DNA of 64,000 nt, taken from NCBI RefSeq assembly GCF_003325355.1, contig NZ_CP030850.1:5449501-5513500 (forward strand), read 5' to 3'. The position numbers were made by a program, and so were the translations under genes. Below the pieces are notes generated by a model. The model was not told where the DNA came from. It worked only from the letters and a program-made list of their open reading frames with translations, and did no database searches. Numbering within the stretch: the first letter of the stretch is position 1; every line of letters starts with the position of its first letter. Positions 17,893-27,242 of the stretch are shown here, one piece after another. The stretch is from Runella rosea. GTDB lineage: Bacteria > Bacteroidota > Bacteroidia > Cytophagales > Spirosomataceae.

Positions 17893-19269
17893 ATGATTAC
17901 AAAGGTATTCCACCACTTCTATTTCAAGCGTATTTGCTTCACCATCATGGTTGCGATTTTTTTTGACGCTTTTGTTTTTGCCCAAATACGGGTTGAAAAC
18001 CCCAAGCGGACCACCGAACGCAGCGTAGAAGGCCGCGTCAATAGCCGCATTGACCAAGGTATCAACAAAGGATTGGATAAGGTGGAGGAGGGAATTGGCA
18101 ATATTTTTAAAAAGAAAGATAAGAAACAAAAATCAGAATCTGGAAATGAGGAGCGGGACAACAGCGAAAACCAGCAGGAGGCCGCTGAGGGAAATCAAAC
18201 TTCAACAAACAGCTCAAAATCGAATACGCCAATCTCAAAGACAACCGAACCCAAAAGCCTTAAAGCTTATTCTAAATTTGATTTTGTAGCGGGCGAAAAA
18301 GTAGTCGCCATCGAAGATTTTAGTCAGGATGCAGTGGGTGATTTTCCCGCCAAGTGGAACACCAACGCCAGCGGAGAAGTGGTGACGCTGGACGGTCAAA
18401 GCGCCAAATTTTTACAATTTGCCAATAATGGCCTTTTCTACCCTGAATTTGTCAAAGAGCTTCCCGAAAACTTCACAATGGAGTTTGATATGGTGGTATC
18501 AGAAGATATGAGCACCCAGATGACGGGTCTGAAAGTGGTTTTCCCCGAAATAAAAGAACGCAAGTTGACCTTCGACCAAGATTTTGGTACCGTACCTCAG
18601 GCGGGCGTTGATATTCACCCTACATCAAGTCAAGAAGGAGGTAGCACCAGCGTATGGGTGTTTGACAAAACCAACGAGAAAATTTTAGAGAATACCAATC
18701 CACTTGCGTGGAAAGCCAATGACATCAACCGAGTTTCTATTTGGAAGCAAAAGACACGCTTGCGGATTTACGTCAATGAAAACAAGATTTGGGATATTCC
18801 AAAAGCGTTTGATAATACGCTCAAATACTCAATGCTTTTTGCTACCCATATTTTTGAAGGTACGGCCTACTTAGCCAACCTCCGCGTGGCCGTCGGTGCG
18901 CCCGACACCCGCTCCAAGCTCATCACCGAAGGCAAATTCAGTACCACCGGTATTTTGTTTGATGTCAATTCTGATAAAATCAAACCCGAATCGTACGGCG
19001 TTTTGAAGGAACTGGGCACCGTATTGAAAGAAAACGCGACGGTAAAAGTGCGCATCATCGGTCATACCGATTCCGACGGCGATGATGCCAAGAACCTTGA
19101 TTTGTCGAAACGTCGCGCGGCCTCCGTTAAAAATGCGCTTCAATCGGAATTTGGTGTTGAAGCTACCCGCATGGAAACCGACGGCAAAGGCGAAACCCAG
19201 CCCGTAGCTCCCAATACTACTTCCGAAGGGAAAGCCAACAACCGTCGGGTTGAATTTTTGAAATTATAA
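17893..19269 (+). CDS. OmpA-domain outer-membrane/periplasmic protein
   Basis: 458 residues. A hydrophobic signal segment (ICFTIMVAIFFDAFVFAQ) is followed by a low-complexity Lys/Glu/Ser/Asn linker (about 70-125). A central ~190-residue beta-rich domain (VAIEDFSQDAVGDFPAKWNT) resembles lectin-like or jelly-roll folds. A C-terminal OmpA peptidoglycan-binding domain covers about 350-458 (GILFDVNSDKIKPES, IIGHTDSDGDDAKN, LSKRRAASVKNAL, NNRRVEFLKL). It probably anchors the envelope to peptidoglycan. It heads a tightly spaced run of six same-strand genes for exported proteins. Confidence 0.85.
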   Translation: MITKVFHHFYFKRICFTIMVAIFFDAFVFAQIRVENPKRTTERSVEGRVNSRIDQGINKGLDKVEEGIGNIFKKKDKKQKSESGNEERDNSENQQEAAEGNQTSTNSSKSNTPISKTTEPKSLKAYSKFDFVAGEKVVAIEDFSQDAVGDFPAKWNTNASGEVVTLDGQSAKFLQFANNGLFYPEFVKELPENFTMEFDMVVSEDMSTQMTGLKVVFPEIKERKLTFDQDFGTVPQAGVDIHPTSSQEGGSTSVWVFDKTNEKILENTNPLAWKANDINRVSIWKQKTRLRIYVNENKIWDIPKAFDNTLKYSMLFATHIFEGTAYLANLRVAVGAPDTRSKLITEGKFSTTGILFDVNSDKIKPESYGVLKELGTVLKENATVKVRIIGHTDSDGDDAKNLDLSKRRAASVKNALQSEFGVEATRMETDGKGETQPVAPNTTSEGKANNRRVEFLKL

Positions 19270-19284
19270 CCTGTTGAATTGCAA

Positions 19285-20211
19285 ATGAATAACTTTCTCA
19301 AATTCATTCAGGTTCGTTGGGGGATGCTACTCATACTGGGTATGTGTTGGCAAAACATATTCGCTCAAAGTGTGGTCATCAGTCCTACGAAAAGTACTTT
19401 TTCTCAAAACAGCAATTCTGATTCAGTGGTCATTCAAGGAAAAAGCTCAGTGCCTTTGACGTTAAAAACGGATCAGAATTTCATCATGTTACCACTTCAC
19501 ACCCAAAACAGCACCTTTGTTGGAGGGCTGGTAGGTCAAGATAAATTGCTGCGAATTTGGGGATACGATGGGCTGGAATTTCAGCTCGATGATATTTCGG
19601 CGGCTCACTTTGAATTTGGGCGCTTTTTTGTGGGGGAATATGGTACCGCCAAAGCTGCTTTGGATGTAGAGGGGACTAATGGTGTGGGGACGATACGTTC
19701 GAGAGAGCTTGATTTTGAGCAAGTTGCTGATAACGAACGACGACCTGTATTTGCCGATAAAGACGGTATTTTGCGGGTTTCAACTACATCAAACTACTAC
19801 CAAAGTTATAATTTCAGCAGCGTACAGGCGCAAGATTGGGACGACCAGCTTCGCAAAGGCAGCGGGTACGCGTGGTTTAATACCACAACCTCCCCGAAAA
19901 CCATGTATTTGCCATTAAACCTGCCCGACGGGGTGGTGATTACCAACGTAAGGATGTATGTGTGGGACAATTCGGCTTCTCATATCTCTTTTGTATTGAA
20001 CAAAAATACGCACACCACCAACGCCTTTACGTCCGTCGCCTCGGCGAAGAGCAATTTTAATATCGCTTCAATTGGCAGTATCTCAGCTTCCATTAATGAA
20101 ACGGTTGATAATCAGACTAATTCATATTACCTAAATATCTCATCGGATGGCAACTGGACGGGCGATACCCTCAAGTTTCACAGCCTCGTCATTACATATC
20201 AGCACCGATAG
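19285..20211 (+). CDS. Secreted tail-fibre-like hypothetical protein
   Basis: 308 residues from the ATG at 19285, with a signal peptide ending near NIFAQSVVIS. The middle contains GTAKAALDVEGTNGVGTI and ADKDGILRV, the short motif style of Bacteroidota fibre-like secreted proteins. The C-terminal half is beta-rich and Ser/Asn/Thr-rich. Its layout, an opening strand after the signal peptide and a fibre-like centre, is like that of the protein at 25799-26677. It lies 15 bases after the OmpA-domain gene. The function is unknown. Confidence 0.7.
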   Translation: MNNFLKFIQVRWGMLLILGMCWQNIFAQSVVISPTKSTFSQNSNSDSVVIQGKSSVPLTLKTDQNFIMLPLHTQNSTFVGGLVGQDKLLRIWGYDGLEFQLDDISAAHFEFGRFFVGEYGTAKAALDVEGTNGVGTIRSRELDFEQVADNERRPVFADKDGILRVSTTSNYYQSYNFSSVQAQDWDDQLRKGSGYAWFNTTTSPKTMYLPLNLPDGVVITNVRMYVWDNSASHISFVLNKNTHTTNAFTSVASAKSNFNIASIGSISASINETVDNQTNSYYLNISSDGNWTGDTLKFHSLVITYQHR

Positions 20212-20226
20212 CACGCTCCTATCCCC

Positions 20227-20904
20227 ATGAAAAAACTCGTTATTTTCTTCTGTTTATTGGCGGCATGGCAAGCCAATGCCCAAGTAACCATAGCCTATTG
20301 TAAATTTGGTGGTGGCTGTAAATTGTATCAAACGAATTATTCTTACGCACAAGTAGATGGTATGCTCGCCTACCTTGGCGCGTTTGAAAAAAGTAAAGGC
20401 ATTTTGGTATTTTTCAAAAACAAACAAAATCAAGATATTCATTATCCCGACAATAAACGTAGCCCCCGCCAGCTTCATGAGTATTTTGGAGGAAAGGGTG
20501 AACCCAATATTGCCAAGGGAGCAATCGCTCCATTTCAGGAGACTATTCAGCCTGAGAGCGGCAATTGGGAAGCCCTTACCGAAGCTCCCACTACCCAAAA
20601 TTGCCCTGCCCAATTAGAGTCCAGCCTCAAAAGTGCAGCAGGTTTGAGAAGTGGAAATAAAAACTTTAAAAAGCCGTTCTCCCCTGACGAACTATTTCCC
20701 AACACCCCGTGGCTTACAACCGGACCCAATAAATATCGAGCCATCATACTTCCCGAAACCCAACCGGCCTTTAAAACTATCTACGAATTTGAGGTGGTGT
20801 CGCCAAAACTTATCAAGGGTACGTCTTTAACAGTAGTGCAAATGTCGACCCAAGGGGCGGCTTGCTCGATGAAAACTAATTTTACCTTCAAACACAAAAA
20901 CTAA
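20227..20904 (+). CDS. Secreted hypothetical protein
   Basis: 225 residues with a clear signal peptide (MKKLVIFFCLLAAWQANAQ). The mature part has four cysteines in two zones (YCKFGGGCKLYQ near the start, then NCPAQ and GAACSM further on), so it may be disulfide-stabilised. I do not recognise a family. It lies 15 bases after the preceding fibre-like gene and 8 bases before a small lipoprotein gene, which indicates a shared transcript. Confidence 0.7.
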   Translation: MKKLVIFFCLLAAWQANAQVTIAYCKFGGGCKLYQTNYSYAQVDGMLAYLGAFEKSKGILVFFKNKQNQDIHYPDNKRSPRQLHEYFGGKGEPNIAKGAIAPFQETIQPESGNWEALTEAPTTQNCPAQLESSLKSAAGLRSGNKNFKKPFSPDELFPNTPWLTTGPNKYRAIILPETQPAFKTIYEFEVVSPKLIKGTSLTVVQMSTQGAACSMKTNFTFKHKN

Positions 20905-20912
20905 AAACCGTT

Positions 20913-21176
20913 ATGAAAAAACTCCTTGTTTTCGCCTGTTTATTGGCCGCGTTGTCGTGCAGGAAAAACGCCTTAGAACCAAGTCAAGCCAACTGCGAAA
21001 AAGCCGCAGCCGAGTACGAAAAAGTAATCACGGATTGGTCAAATGACCCCACCAACAAAACGAAATGCGAAGCTGTCAAAAAATCGCTGACCAATATCAT
21101 TAACTCGTGCAGTGTCTATACGGCTGCTCAACGGAAAGTGTACGAAGATCAGCTCAAAGACTACACTTGCGATTAA
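20913..21176 (+). CDS. Small lipoprotein, function unknown
   Basis: 87 residues. The N-terminus MKKLLVFACLLAALSCRKN is a lipoprotein signal with the lipidated Cys after ALS. The mature part is about 70 residues, helical and charged, with cysteines at NCEKAAAEYEK, TKCEAVKK, NSCSVYT and YTCD, which could form two disulfides. It is too short to assign. It sits in the six-gene exported-protein run. Confidence 0.7.
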   Translation: MKKLLVFACLLAALSCRKNALEPSQANCEKAAAEYEKVITDWSNDPTNKTKCEAVKKSLTNIINSCSVYTAAQRKVYEDQLKDYTCD

Positions 21177-21220
21177 TGGCTTATTGATGCTTTTTTACAA
21201 TACCTGTTAAATCTAAAAAA

Positions 21221-21895
21221 ATGAAATTCTGCATAATTATCAGCTTGTTGCTGGCTTTTTCTGCCAATAATCATGCCCAAAACTGCCTGATTACCTACCA
21301 AGATAAATATGACCAACTGCTGCCGATCGAAGCGATAAAAAAGCATTTTTCGGGCGATATGAGTAAGGCAAAAAAGGAATACAGGGTCAATAAAAACCCT
21401 AAATATCGCAACCACGATACGTATTCGTACAATTGGCCAAGCGACCGCACTCGGGAGATGGAGATGCTCGGTCGTAAAATGACCGTGCCCGTCAGCAATC
21501 GCATCGGACTGACGTGGGTGGGCGATGATATGTTTAAGATGTCGAAAAACAAATCTGACCTCGAAAACTTTCGTTTTTTTTACCGAAATCTGACCCAAAA
21601 AGAATTGGACGAGGCATTTGGCCAAGCGGAAAAACAGGTACAGAAAAAAACAAATGCTACCAAAGAGCAAAAAGAAGCCGCTGTGGGCATGGCCAAAGAC
21701 ATGGCCGCCACCACCAAGTTTGAAAACGTAGCGGGCGTGGGTGAAGCTGCCGTTTGGAAATTGGGCGACAATGAGCTGATTGTACTTTTCAAAGGCTACA
21801 CGTTTCAGGTCATTGCTGATGTGAGCAAGGACAAAGCTACCAACCTTGAACTAGCCAGAAAATTGGCCGCCGAAGTATTGGTAAAATGCAAGTGA
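21221..21895 (+). CDS. Secreted hypothetical protein
   Basis: 224 residues with a signal peptide ending near SANNHAQNC. A Lys-rich helical stretch lies at about 135-165 (AEKQVQKKTNATKEQKEAAV), and the C-terminus has a regular strand (ELIVLFKGYTFQVIADV). The segment GVGEAAVWKLGDNELIVLFK looks like proteins that test or measure a bound state in periplasmic domains, but I do not recognise the family. It is the fifth gene of the exported-protein run, 44 bases after the small lipoprotein. Confidence 0.65.
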   Translation: MKFCIIISLLLAFSANNHAQNCLITYQDKYDQLLPIEAIKKHFSGDMSKAKKEYRVNKNPKYRNHDTYSYNWPSDRTREMEMLGRKMTVPVSNRIGLTWVGDDMFKMSKNKSDLENFRFFYRNLTQKELDEAFGQAEKQVQKKTNATKEQKEAAVGMAKDMAATTKFENVAGVGEAAVWKLGDNELIVLFKGYTFQVIADVSKDKATNLELARKLAAEVLVKCK

Positions 21896-21929
21896 TTTTC
21901 CTTAAAACGTTATCCAAAACCCATACATA

Positions 21930-22409
21930 ATGAAAACGAATCTCAAATTTATTTTTCTGTTATTGGCGATTGTATCCCTATTTAGTGCTTGTAAATCAGT
22001 CTCTTCAAGTGAAGAAGAGCCGACTCCGTCGGGGACAAATTCCTTTGCTGCTACCGTCGACGGAAAAAGTTGGAATGCGACAAAAACGAGTGGAGGCGTG
22101 GCTGTGGTTGGAGGATTGCTCACCATTGTAGGAAAAGTAGATGATGCAAACGAAATTTCCATTCAGATGATTGGAAGAGATATTCAAACGGGAGTCGATT
22201 ATCAGTTTGAGATTCCCGCCAATGAAACTAATAAAAATGCCAATTTGATTTATAAACGGCAGAATAGCCCGCTGTTAGCCAAAGGTGGAAAAATACGTTT
22301 TACGACCTTTACAAATAAGAAAATTGAAGGACAATTTGAGGCTCAAGTAAGCGATTTTATTAACGCAACCGCAGAGATACAGTCGGGGGCATTTACCATT
22401 AATTTGTAA
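21930..22409 (+). CDS. Lipoprotein (DUF6252-like)
   Basis: 159 residues. The lipobox is in VSLFSACKSV. The mature domain has the pattern NSFAATVDGKSWNATKTSGG, EISIQMIGRD and a C-terminal GQFEAQVSDF that resembles Bacteroidota lipoproteins of the DUF6252 type, which are small beta-sandwich proteins of unknown role. It is the last gene of the run that starts with the OmpA-domain protein. Confidence 0.7.
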   Translation: MKTNLKFIFLLLAIVSLFSACKSVSSSEEEPTPSGTNSFAATVDGKSWNATKTSGGVAVVGGLLTIVGKVDDANEISIQMIGRDIQTGVDYQFEIPANETNKNANLIYKRQNSPLLAKGGKIRFTTFTNKKIEGQFEAQVSDFINATAEIQSGAFTINL

Positions 22410-22525
22410 CCTGAAAACGTGAAAAAGCATTCGTACTGCTGAGAAGGATTACTTTTTTTCTTGTTTCTGAACATTTGAAGTATGTATTTATCATGCTTTA
22501 TGTGTCCTATCTCTGTAAAACCTGT

Positions 22526-22533
22526 TAATTTTG
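22526..22533 (+). promoter_or_regulatory. Putative -7 promoter box (TAATTTTG)
   Basis: An exact TAnnTTTG match 21 bases before the ATG of the 138-residue protein, predicting a short leader that contains AAGGA. No -33 TTG was found at the normal distance. Confidence 0.4.
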
Positions 22534-22554
22534 GGGTTTTAAGGACCTTAAATC

Positions 22555-22971
22555 ATGAAAAAAGATATTTCTTTTACGCCCGTAACGGGCATTTATGTGA
22601 CCATTGCTCGCCGCATCAATGAGCTTGATCAACCAGAGTGGAATGTGTACCTCATCAACCGGAACCAAACGTTGATAACCAATGTGTTTGTGACCTCACG
22701 GGGCTATTCTGGAGATGATGTAAAAAAGAAAGAAGAGCAACAACGGACCTCAACGCTGCGGCACTATTTTACCGAAATTGAAGCGGGGCAATCCGTGGTC
22801 GTTGAGCCGATTATGCCCGATGTATTTCACCTCAATAATGAGTATTGGGTGAGCTACTATGTTGATAATCAGATTTTTGATAAGAAATTTATCTTCGTTC
22901 CCGAGAGTATTGTGGAAGAAAATCTTGTTCCAATTGAAGAGTTAGGTTTAGACGGAGTTTTGCACGAGTAA
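22555..22971 (+). CDS. Conserved-looking cytoplasmic protein, function unknown
   Basis: 138 residues, no signal peptide or membrane helix. It has a beta-rich pattern (GIYVTIARRINELDQPEWNV, YLINRNQTLITNVFVTSRGY) and a stretch AGQSVVVEPIMPDVFHLNNE that looks well-conserved, with an acidic C-terminus. I do not recognise a named family. It is transcribed alone, with its own promoter-like box, and is convergent with the TPR kinase gene. Confidence 0.7.
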   Translation: MKKDISFTPVTGIYVTIARRINELDQPEWNVYLINRNQTLITNVFVTSRGYSGDDVKKKEEQQRTSTLRHYFTEIEAGQSVVVEPIMPDVFHLNNEYWVSYYVDNQIFDKKFIFVPESIVEENLVPIEELGLDGVLHE

Positions 22972-22985
22972 TAAACTATTTTCTG

Positions 22986-23011
22986 CCGCCCCGACATTGT
23001 GTCGGCGGCGG
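22986..23011. terminator. GC-rich stem-loop between convergent genes
   Basis: CCGCCCCGACA pairs with TGTCGG plus GGCGG around a 3-base loop with one bulged base. There is no T run, so termination is only likely from its position between two convergent genes. Confidence 0.4.
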
Positions 23012-23021
23012 CGTTGTCAAA

Positions 23022-24854
23022 CTAACCATTGTCCAACCAAGGCGCTGAGTCTTTCAATTTTAGATAAAACGTGCTCCCCGCACCGAGGGATGATTGAACG
23101 CTGATGGTTCCCCCCAATTCTTCAGCGATGCGTTTCACAATACTCAATCCTAAACCGTTTGATGTTTCTACGCCTGTTGGTTTTGGGCTTAATTCGTTAT
23201 ACCGTTCAAATAACCTGCCTTGGTCATGCTCCGAAATTCCAACCCCAGAATCTTTGACTTCAAAAACCATTTCTCGGTCATGCTGGTATGTGCTGACGCA
23301 GATATCAGAATCGGTGTGTGAGAATTTAATGGCATTTGATACCAGATTTTGTAATGCTCTTTCAAGCAGGTTTTTGTCCGTTAAAATGGTTTCGTTGTTT
23401 TGTAAAGCCTTGATTTTAAGTGTGATATTTTTTCGGTCTACTTCGGCCTTAAATCGTTCATGTAGGTTTTTTAGCAAGTCAGCAATGTCAACATCCTGAA
23501 GATTTAAAACGTTGATTTCCCCTTTGTCAATGGTCAGAATCTTTTGAATCGTGCTTAAACCAAACGTTGATATTTTCAGAATCATTTCTCTGGCCTCAGC
23601 CAAATCTGATTTTTTAGCGTTTTCGTTGAGGGTATTGGCCCACATCCTGATGGCCGTAAAAGGACTGCTCAAATCGTGTGAAACGATTGCCATCAACTGA
23701 TTTTTTTCGGTGTTGAGTTCGTTGAGTTTTTGATTTTGGGCAGTAATGAGCTTGTTTTTACGGAGGTTTTTTACGTAAGCAAACATCGTAACGGCCACTA
23801 CCACCAGTAAAGCGGCCAAGCCGATTCCGTACGCTACTTGTTTGTTTTTTTGGGCTTCGAGTTGTGAGTTAAGAAGTTGATTTTGTCGTTCCCGTTCTCC
23901 CGCATTATGCTGTTCCTGCAGTTCAGCTATTTTTTCGTTGGTCTGTTTATTAATCAGTTGAGCTTTCAGGTCGTTGCTTTTGCGGAGGTATTCATAGGCT
24001 TTTACAAATTGTTTTTGATTGGCATACGTACCTGAAATCTGCTCGATGGTTTGTTGTTCAAAAGTTTCTGATTTTAAGCTTTGGGCCAGTGCTAATGCCT
24101 CATTCAAATAAAAAATACATTCATCGTATCGTTTCAGCCCGTCGAGTGATCCGGCTTTATTCACCAGATTGTACCACAGATCAGTCTTGCTTTCTTTCTT
24201 TTGGAGGTATTGCAGGTTTTGTTCGGTCAGCTTCAGGGCTTCGGTATATTTTTGCTGATTGACCAGCAACGAACTCAGGTTGATTCTCAAATTTATCAGT
24301 CCCTTTTCGTCTTTGAGTTTTTCTTTGATGGTGAGCGATGCCTGATACGCCAAAATAGCACTGTCTTTTTTATCCTCTTTTCGGTAGATAATTCCTAAAT
24401 TATTATAGAAAGAGCTCAGCTTTTTTTGGTCGAGCGCACTTTTGTCAGTCAGAGCCGTAAAACTCATGAGCAAGGGTTTAGCTTTGTCCAACTGATTAAT
24501 AAGCATGTAAATGTAAACCAGATCAGACGTAGCCGACATTTGATCCGAAACGTTGCCGTACGCCTTGGTTTTTTTTAGAAATTCAAAATAATATTTGATG
24601 GCTTCGCTAGGGTTGTTGTCATAATCATGGTACAAGCCTTTGAATCTTAGGGCATAAGCTTCGGCTCTTGGATAGTTAAGTGCTTTTGAGGCTTCCAGAA
24701 GTTGATTGGACCATACCAACATGGAGTCTTTTTTCTCAGTATCCGTGTAGGGCCAGCTTTGAATCCACTCATCTACTCGCGACGTGGTCAATTGAGCCGA
24801 AGCTTCAAAATAAATTAGCCCTAAAAAAATGATAATGATGTAGTTATACTTCAT
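23022..24854 (-). CDS. TPR-containing sensor histidine kinase
   Basis: 610 residues. A signal peptide (about 1-20) is followed by tetratricopeptide repeats to about residue 310 (YNNLGIIYRKEDKKDSAILA and similar), a coiled coil, one membrane helix (GIGLAALLVVVAVTMFAYV), and a cytoplasmic HisKA/HATPase core. The H-box is MAIVSHDLSSPF, the N-box NLVSNAIKFSH, and the G-boxes are DSGVGIS and GLGLSIVKRIAEE. All catalytic motifs are intact. The gene overlaps the upstream NarL-type regulator by 11 bases, so they are translationally coupled. Periplasmic TPRs suggest protein-protein sensing; the ligand is unknown. Confidence 0.92.
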   Translation of the reverse strand: MKYNYIIIIFLGLIYFEASAQLTTSRVDEWIQSWPYTDTEKKDSMLVWSNQLLEASKALNYPRAEAYALRFKGLYHDYDNNPSEAIKYYFEFLKKTKAYGNVSDQMSATSDLVYIYMLINQLDKAKPLLMSFTALTDKSALDQKKLSSFYNNLGIIYRKEDKKDSAILAYQASLTIKEKLKDEKGLINLRINLSSLLVNQQKYTEALKLTEQNLQYLQKKESKTDLWYNLVNKAGSLDGLKRYDECIFYLNEALALAQSLKSETFEQQTIEQISGTYANQKQFVKAYEYLRKSNDLKAQLINKQTNEKIAELQEQHNAGERERQNQLLNSQLEAQKNKQVAYGIGLAALLVVVAVTMFAYVKNLRKNKLITAQNQKLNELNTEKNQLMAIVSHDLSSPFTAIRMWANTLNENAKKSDLAEAREMILKISTFGLSTIQKILTIDKGEINVLNLQDVDIADLLKNLHERFKAEVDRKNITLKIKALQNNETILTDKNLLERALQNLVSNAIKFSHTDSDICVSTYQHDREMVFEVKDSGVGISEHDQGRLFERYNELSPKPTGVETSNGLGLSIVKRIAEELGGTISVQSSLGAGSTFYLKLKDSAPWLDNG

Positions 24855-25503
24855 TCAATAGTCCGTTTTGAATTGCAAATTTTACCAAACCTACGGTATT
24901 GTTGACGCCCAATTTGACAAGGATATTTCTGCGATGTGTATCGACGGTGCCGGTACTGAGAAATAGTTTTTCGCCGATTTCGGCGCTGCTATATTCTTGG
25001 CAAACCAAGTTTAAAATTTCAATCTCTCGTTTACTCAATGACTCAGCTACCCGGATTGAAGGTTGTGTAACGGTGTTTTTTTCTTCGTCTTTTGATAGAC
25101 TTTCTTCTAAGAAATATGTGTCGCCCGCCGCCACGCATTGGATGGCAGTGAGCAACTGCGCCACCGAGGCATCTTTGAGGATATAACCACTGGCCCCCAA
25201 TTTCTCAATACGGTGCATGATGCGGCTCCCACGCATCATGGTTAGATAGAGAACGGGTACTTTTGGGTATATTTTTTTGATTTGAGCCAGCAGTTCTTCA
25301 GCAGTAATGTCGGGTACTTGGAGGTCGAGCAGCAGTACGTCGGCTTGTAATTGTGGTAGCGTTTCTATTAGCATTTTACCCGTTGAAAATGAGGCTACCA
25401 ACCGCAGAACAGGCTGCTGACTGAGGAGTTTTTCTAAGCCTTTTAGAAATATCTCGTGGTCGTCGAGCAAGACAACTCGGATAGGTTGTGCCTGAATGTC
25501 CAT
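24844..25503 (-). CDS. NarL/LuxR-type response regulator
   Basis: 219 residues from the ATG at 25503. The receiver domain has DDHEIFLKG, the phospho-acceptor Asp60 (LLLDLQVPD) and the conserved GYILKDAS. The C-terminal LuxR-type helix-turn-helix reads LSKREIEILNLVCQEYSSAE and STGTVDTHRRNILVKLGVNN. It is the first gene of a two-gene unit with the TPR kinase and surely its partner. A TTG directly before the ATG could extend it by one residue, which is irrelevant to function. Confidence 0.93.
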   Translation of the reverse strand: MDIQAQPIRVVLLDDHEIFLKGLEKLLSQQPVLRLVASFSTGKMLIETLPQLQADVLLLDLQVPDITAEELLAQIKKIYPKVPVLYLTMMRGSRIMHRIEKLGASGYILKDASVAQLLTAIQCVAAGDTYFLEESLSKDEEKNTVTQPSIRVAESLSKREIEILNLVCQEYSSAEIGEKLFLSTGTVDTHRRNILVKLGVNNTVGLVKFAIQNGLLNEV

Positions 25504-25798
25504 CAAGTTTTCTTATTTAAATGCGATTTTAGGCTAAACATAGACAAAAAATACTCATTTACAGTATGTTTTGGCAAAAAAAAGCAGCGGAACTTTGTCT
25601 TCATAAAGCCCTTGGTCTATAACCGCTTAAAACCCTAAAAAAGCATTTTTAAGGTGCCATAGTTGCTTTGTTGATGGCCAGTCTACCCAGATATCCGCTG
25701 ATTTGACTCTATAAAAACAGGTGTAGGCAAGGCATTAGAACACTTTGGGGATCCAGCCAGCAAAATAAAAATATTAGTAAACGTAAAATAAGCAATCT

Positions 25799-26677
25799 AT
25801 GAAAACAACAGCTCAATTTTGGTTGATTCCTTTGGTATTTGGAATGATGCACATTGCGAATGCCCAATCCATCACCCTCGATCCAACCAGTTCAAGCACA
25901 GTGAGGTCTTCAAGAAATAGCAACTATTTTGATATCGACAAAACGGGTAGTAATAGCCTGTCAGGTTTGCGGTTTTCTCAAAATCAAATGCAGCAAGGTG
26001 GACTGTTTTTTAGCGATGATTATAACGTTTTCAATCTTTCAAACAATAGCAACTTAGCAGGAATTATCTGGAACCGAACAAGCAGTAGGGCGGGTATTGG
26101 TACTTTTAGCCCAGATGGAAAACTTCACGTCTTGACTAACAGTACCGCTGAAATACCACACCTCACACTGCAAGAGAATAGCAATACCGACGGGGCAAGA
26201 ATACAATTTGCCAATTTTGGTCTTACTGCTCGCTGGACTTTGTACGGTTCTAATGCTAACACGCCTACTTTCAATATCTTTCATTCTGATTTTGGTAATG
26301 TGGCAGAATTTAAAAATAATGGCAATACTGAACTCAATGGATTCACAAAATTGGGTATTGAGGCCCCAAAAATCAAGATGAAAAAGTTTACGGGCACGAC
26401 CCCCGACGCCAACACGCACACAATTGCTTTGGACGGCATAGCCTTTAGTAAAATCCTTTCGTATGAAGTACTGGTAGAAGCTGACGATTTGGCTGGAACT
26501 ATCCCACTTAAATTTAAGTACAAACCCAGCAATGACCATCCCGCAGGCTACAACTATCGAGCGGTTTTAAGATTGACTAACCTTGGTACTAATCCAACGC
26601 CTTTTATCTTTTTCTCAGATTTAGGTGGGCAAATTAAGCAAAAGCCGTTTAGCATCTTGGTTACTTTTGAAGAATAA
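25799..26677 (+). CDS. Secreted fibre-like hypothetical protein
   Basis: 292 residues with a signal peptide ending MMHIANAQS. The motif SRAGIGTFSPDGKLHVLTN is typical of Bacteroidota fibre-like or tail-like secreted proteins. The mature protein is rich in Asn, Ser and Thr. Its layout resembles that of the protein at 19285-20211, which suggests two members of one secreted family, although I cannot align them in detail. It is followed after 28 bases by a lipoprotein gene in the same direction. Confidence 0.65.
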   Translation: MKTTAQFWLIPLVFGMMHIANAQSITLDPTSSSTVRSSRNSNYFDIDKTGSNSLSGLRFSQNQMQQGGLFFSDDYNVFNLSNNSNLAGIIWNRTSSRAGIGTFSPDGKLHVLTNSTAEIPHLTLQENSNTDGARIQFANFGLTARWTLYGSNANTPTFNIFHSDFGNVAEFKNNGNTELNGFTKLGIEAPKIKMKKFTGTTPDANTHTIALDGIAFSKILSYEVLVEADDLAGTIPLKFKYKPSNDHPAGYNYRAVLRLTNLGTNPTPFIFFSDLGGQIKQKPFSILVTFEE

Positions 26678-26705
26678 TCATTTACTTTTTTAACGTCTTA
26701 TAAAC

Positions 26706-27158
26706 ATGACAAATCGCACAAACTATTGCCGAACCCAACTATTGATGTTTGTTACCCTCACGCTGCTGTCGGTGGCTTGTCAAAAAAATGAACCTGAGCT
26801 ACCTTTGGCAGATCAGATACTGGGGAGTTATACCGTAACTTCGTATAAATCAGGCAATGCATCTGTTAATTTACCTGCTACCACTACCACAGGTATCACG
26901 GTTACGGCCAAAATAACCAGCACCAAAGTGACTGAAGATGTGGCTTCGTTTACGTTTATTTTTACCCAAACCAAATCGGGCATTGCGTCGAGCTCAAACA
27001 GCAAACTCGAAAACGTTTCTCTGAAAAAAGGAAGCAACGGAGCTATTGAAGGGAGTATCGGCATGGATGGTATTTCTTGGCAAAACAACCAACTGACGCT
27101 CACCTTTGGCGATGCTGACCCTGCCAAGGTACTGACCATCTATGGAAAGAAAGATTAA
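26706..27158 (+). CDS. Lipoprotein, function unknown
   Basis: 150 residues. The lipobox is TLLSVACQKN. The mature domain is a small beta-sandwich-like sequence (LGSYTVTSYKSGNASVNLPA to QLTLTFGDADPAKVLTIYGK), of a type frequent in Bacteroidota lipocalin-like or DUF lipoproteins. I do not assign a family. It is probably co-transcribed with the fibre-like protein upstream. Confidence 0.65.
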   Translation: MTNRTNYCRTQLLMFVTLTLLSVACQKNEPELPLADQILGSYTVTSYKSGNASVNLPATTTTGITVTAKITSTKVTEDVASFTFIFTQTKSGIASSSNSKLENVSLKKGSNGAIEGSIGMDGISWQNNQLTLTFGDADPAKVLTIYGKKD

Positions 27159-27206
27159 GGTTTGGCAGTAGATTATTTTTGGGCTGAAAACAATCGTATT
27201 TTCGTT

Positions 27207-27238
27207 CGCTCCAGAATCATTAGCGGGGCGAGCGTTTT
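27207..27238. terminator. Weak terminator-like stem between convergent genes
   Basis: CGCTC pairs with GAGCG, followed by TTTT, with a long internal loop. It lies between the lipoprotein gene and the convergent glycosyltransferase gene. Confidence 0.3.
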
Positions 27239-27242
27239 AGCT

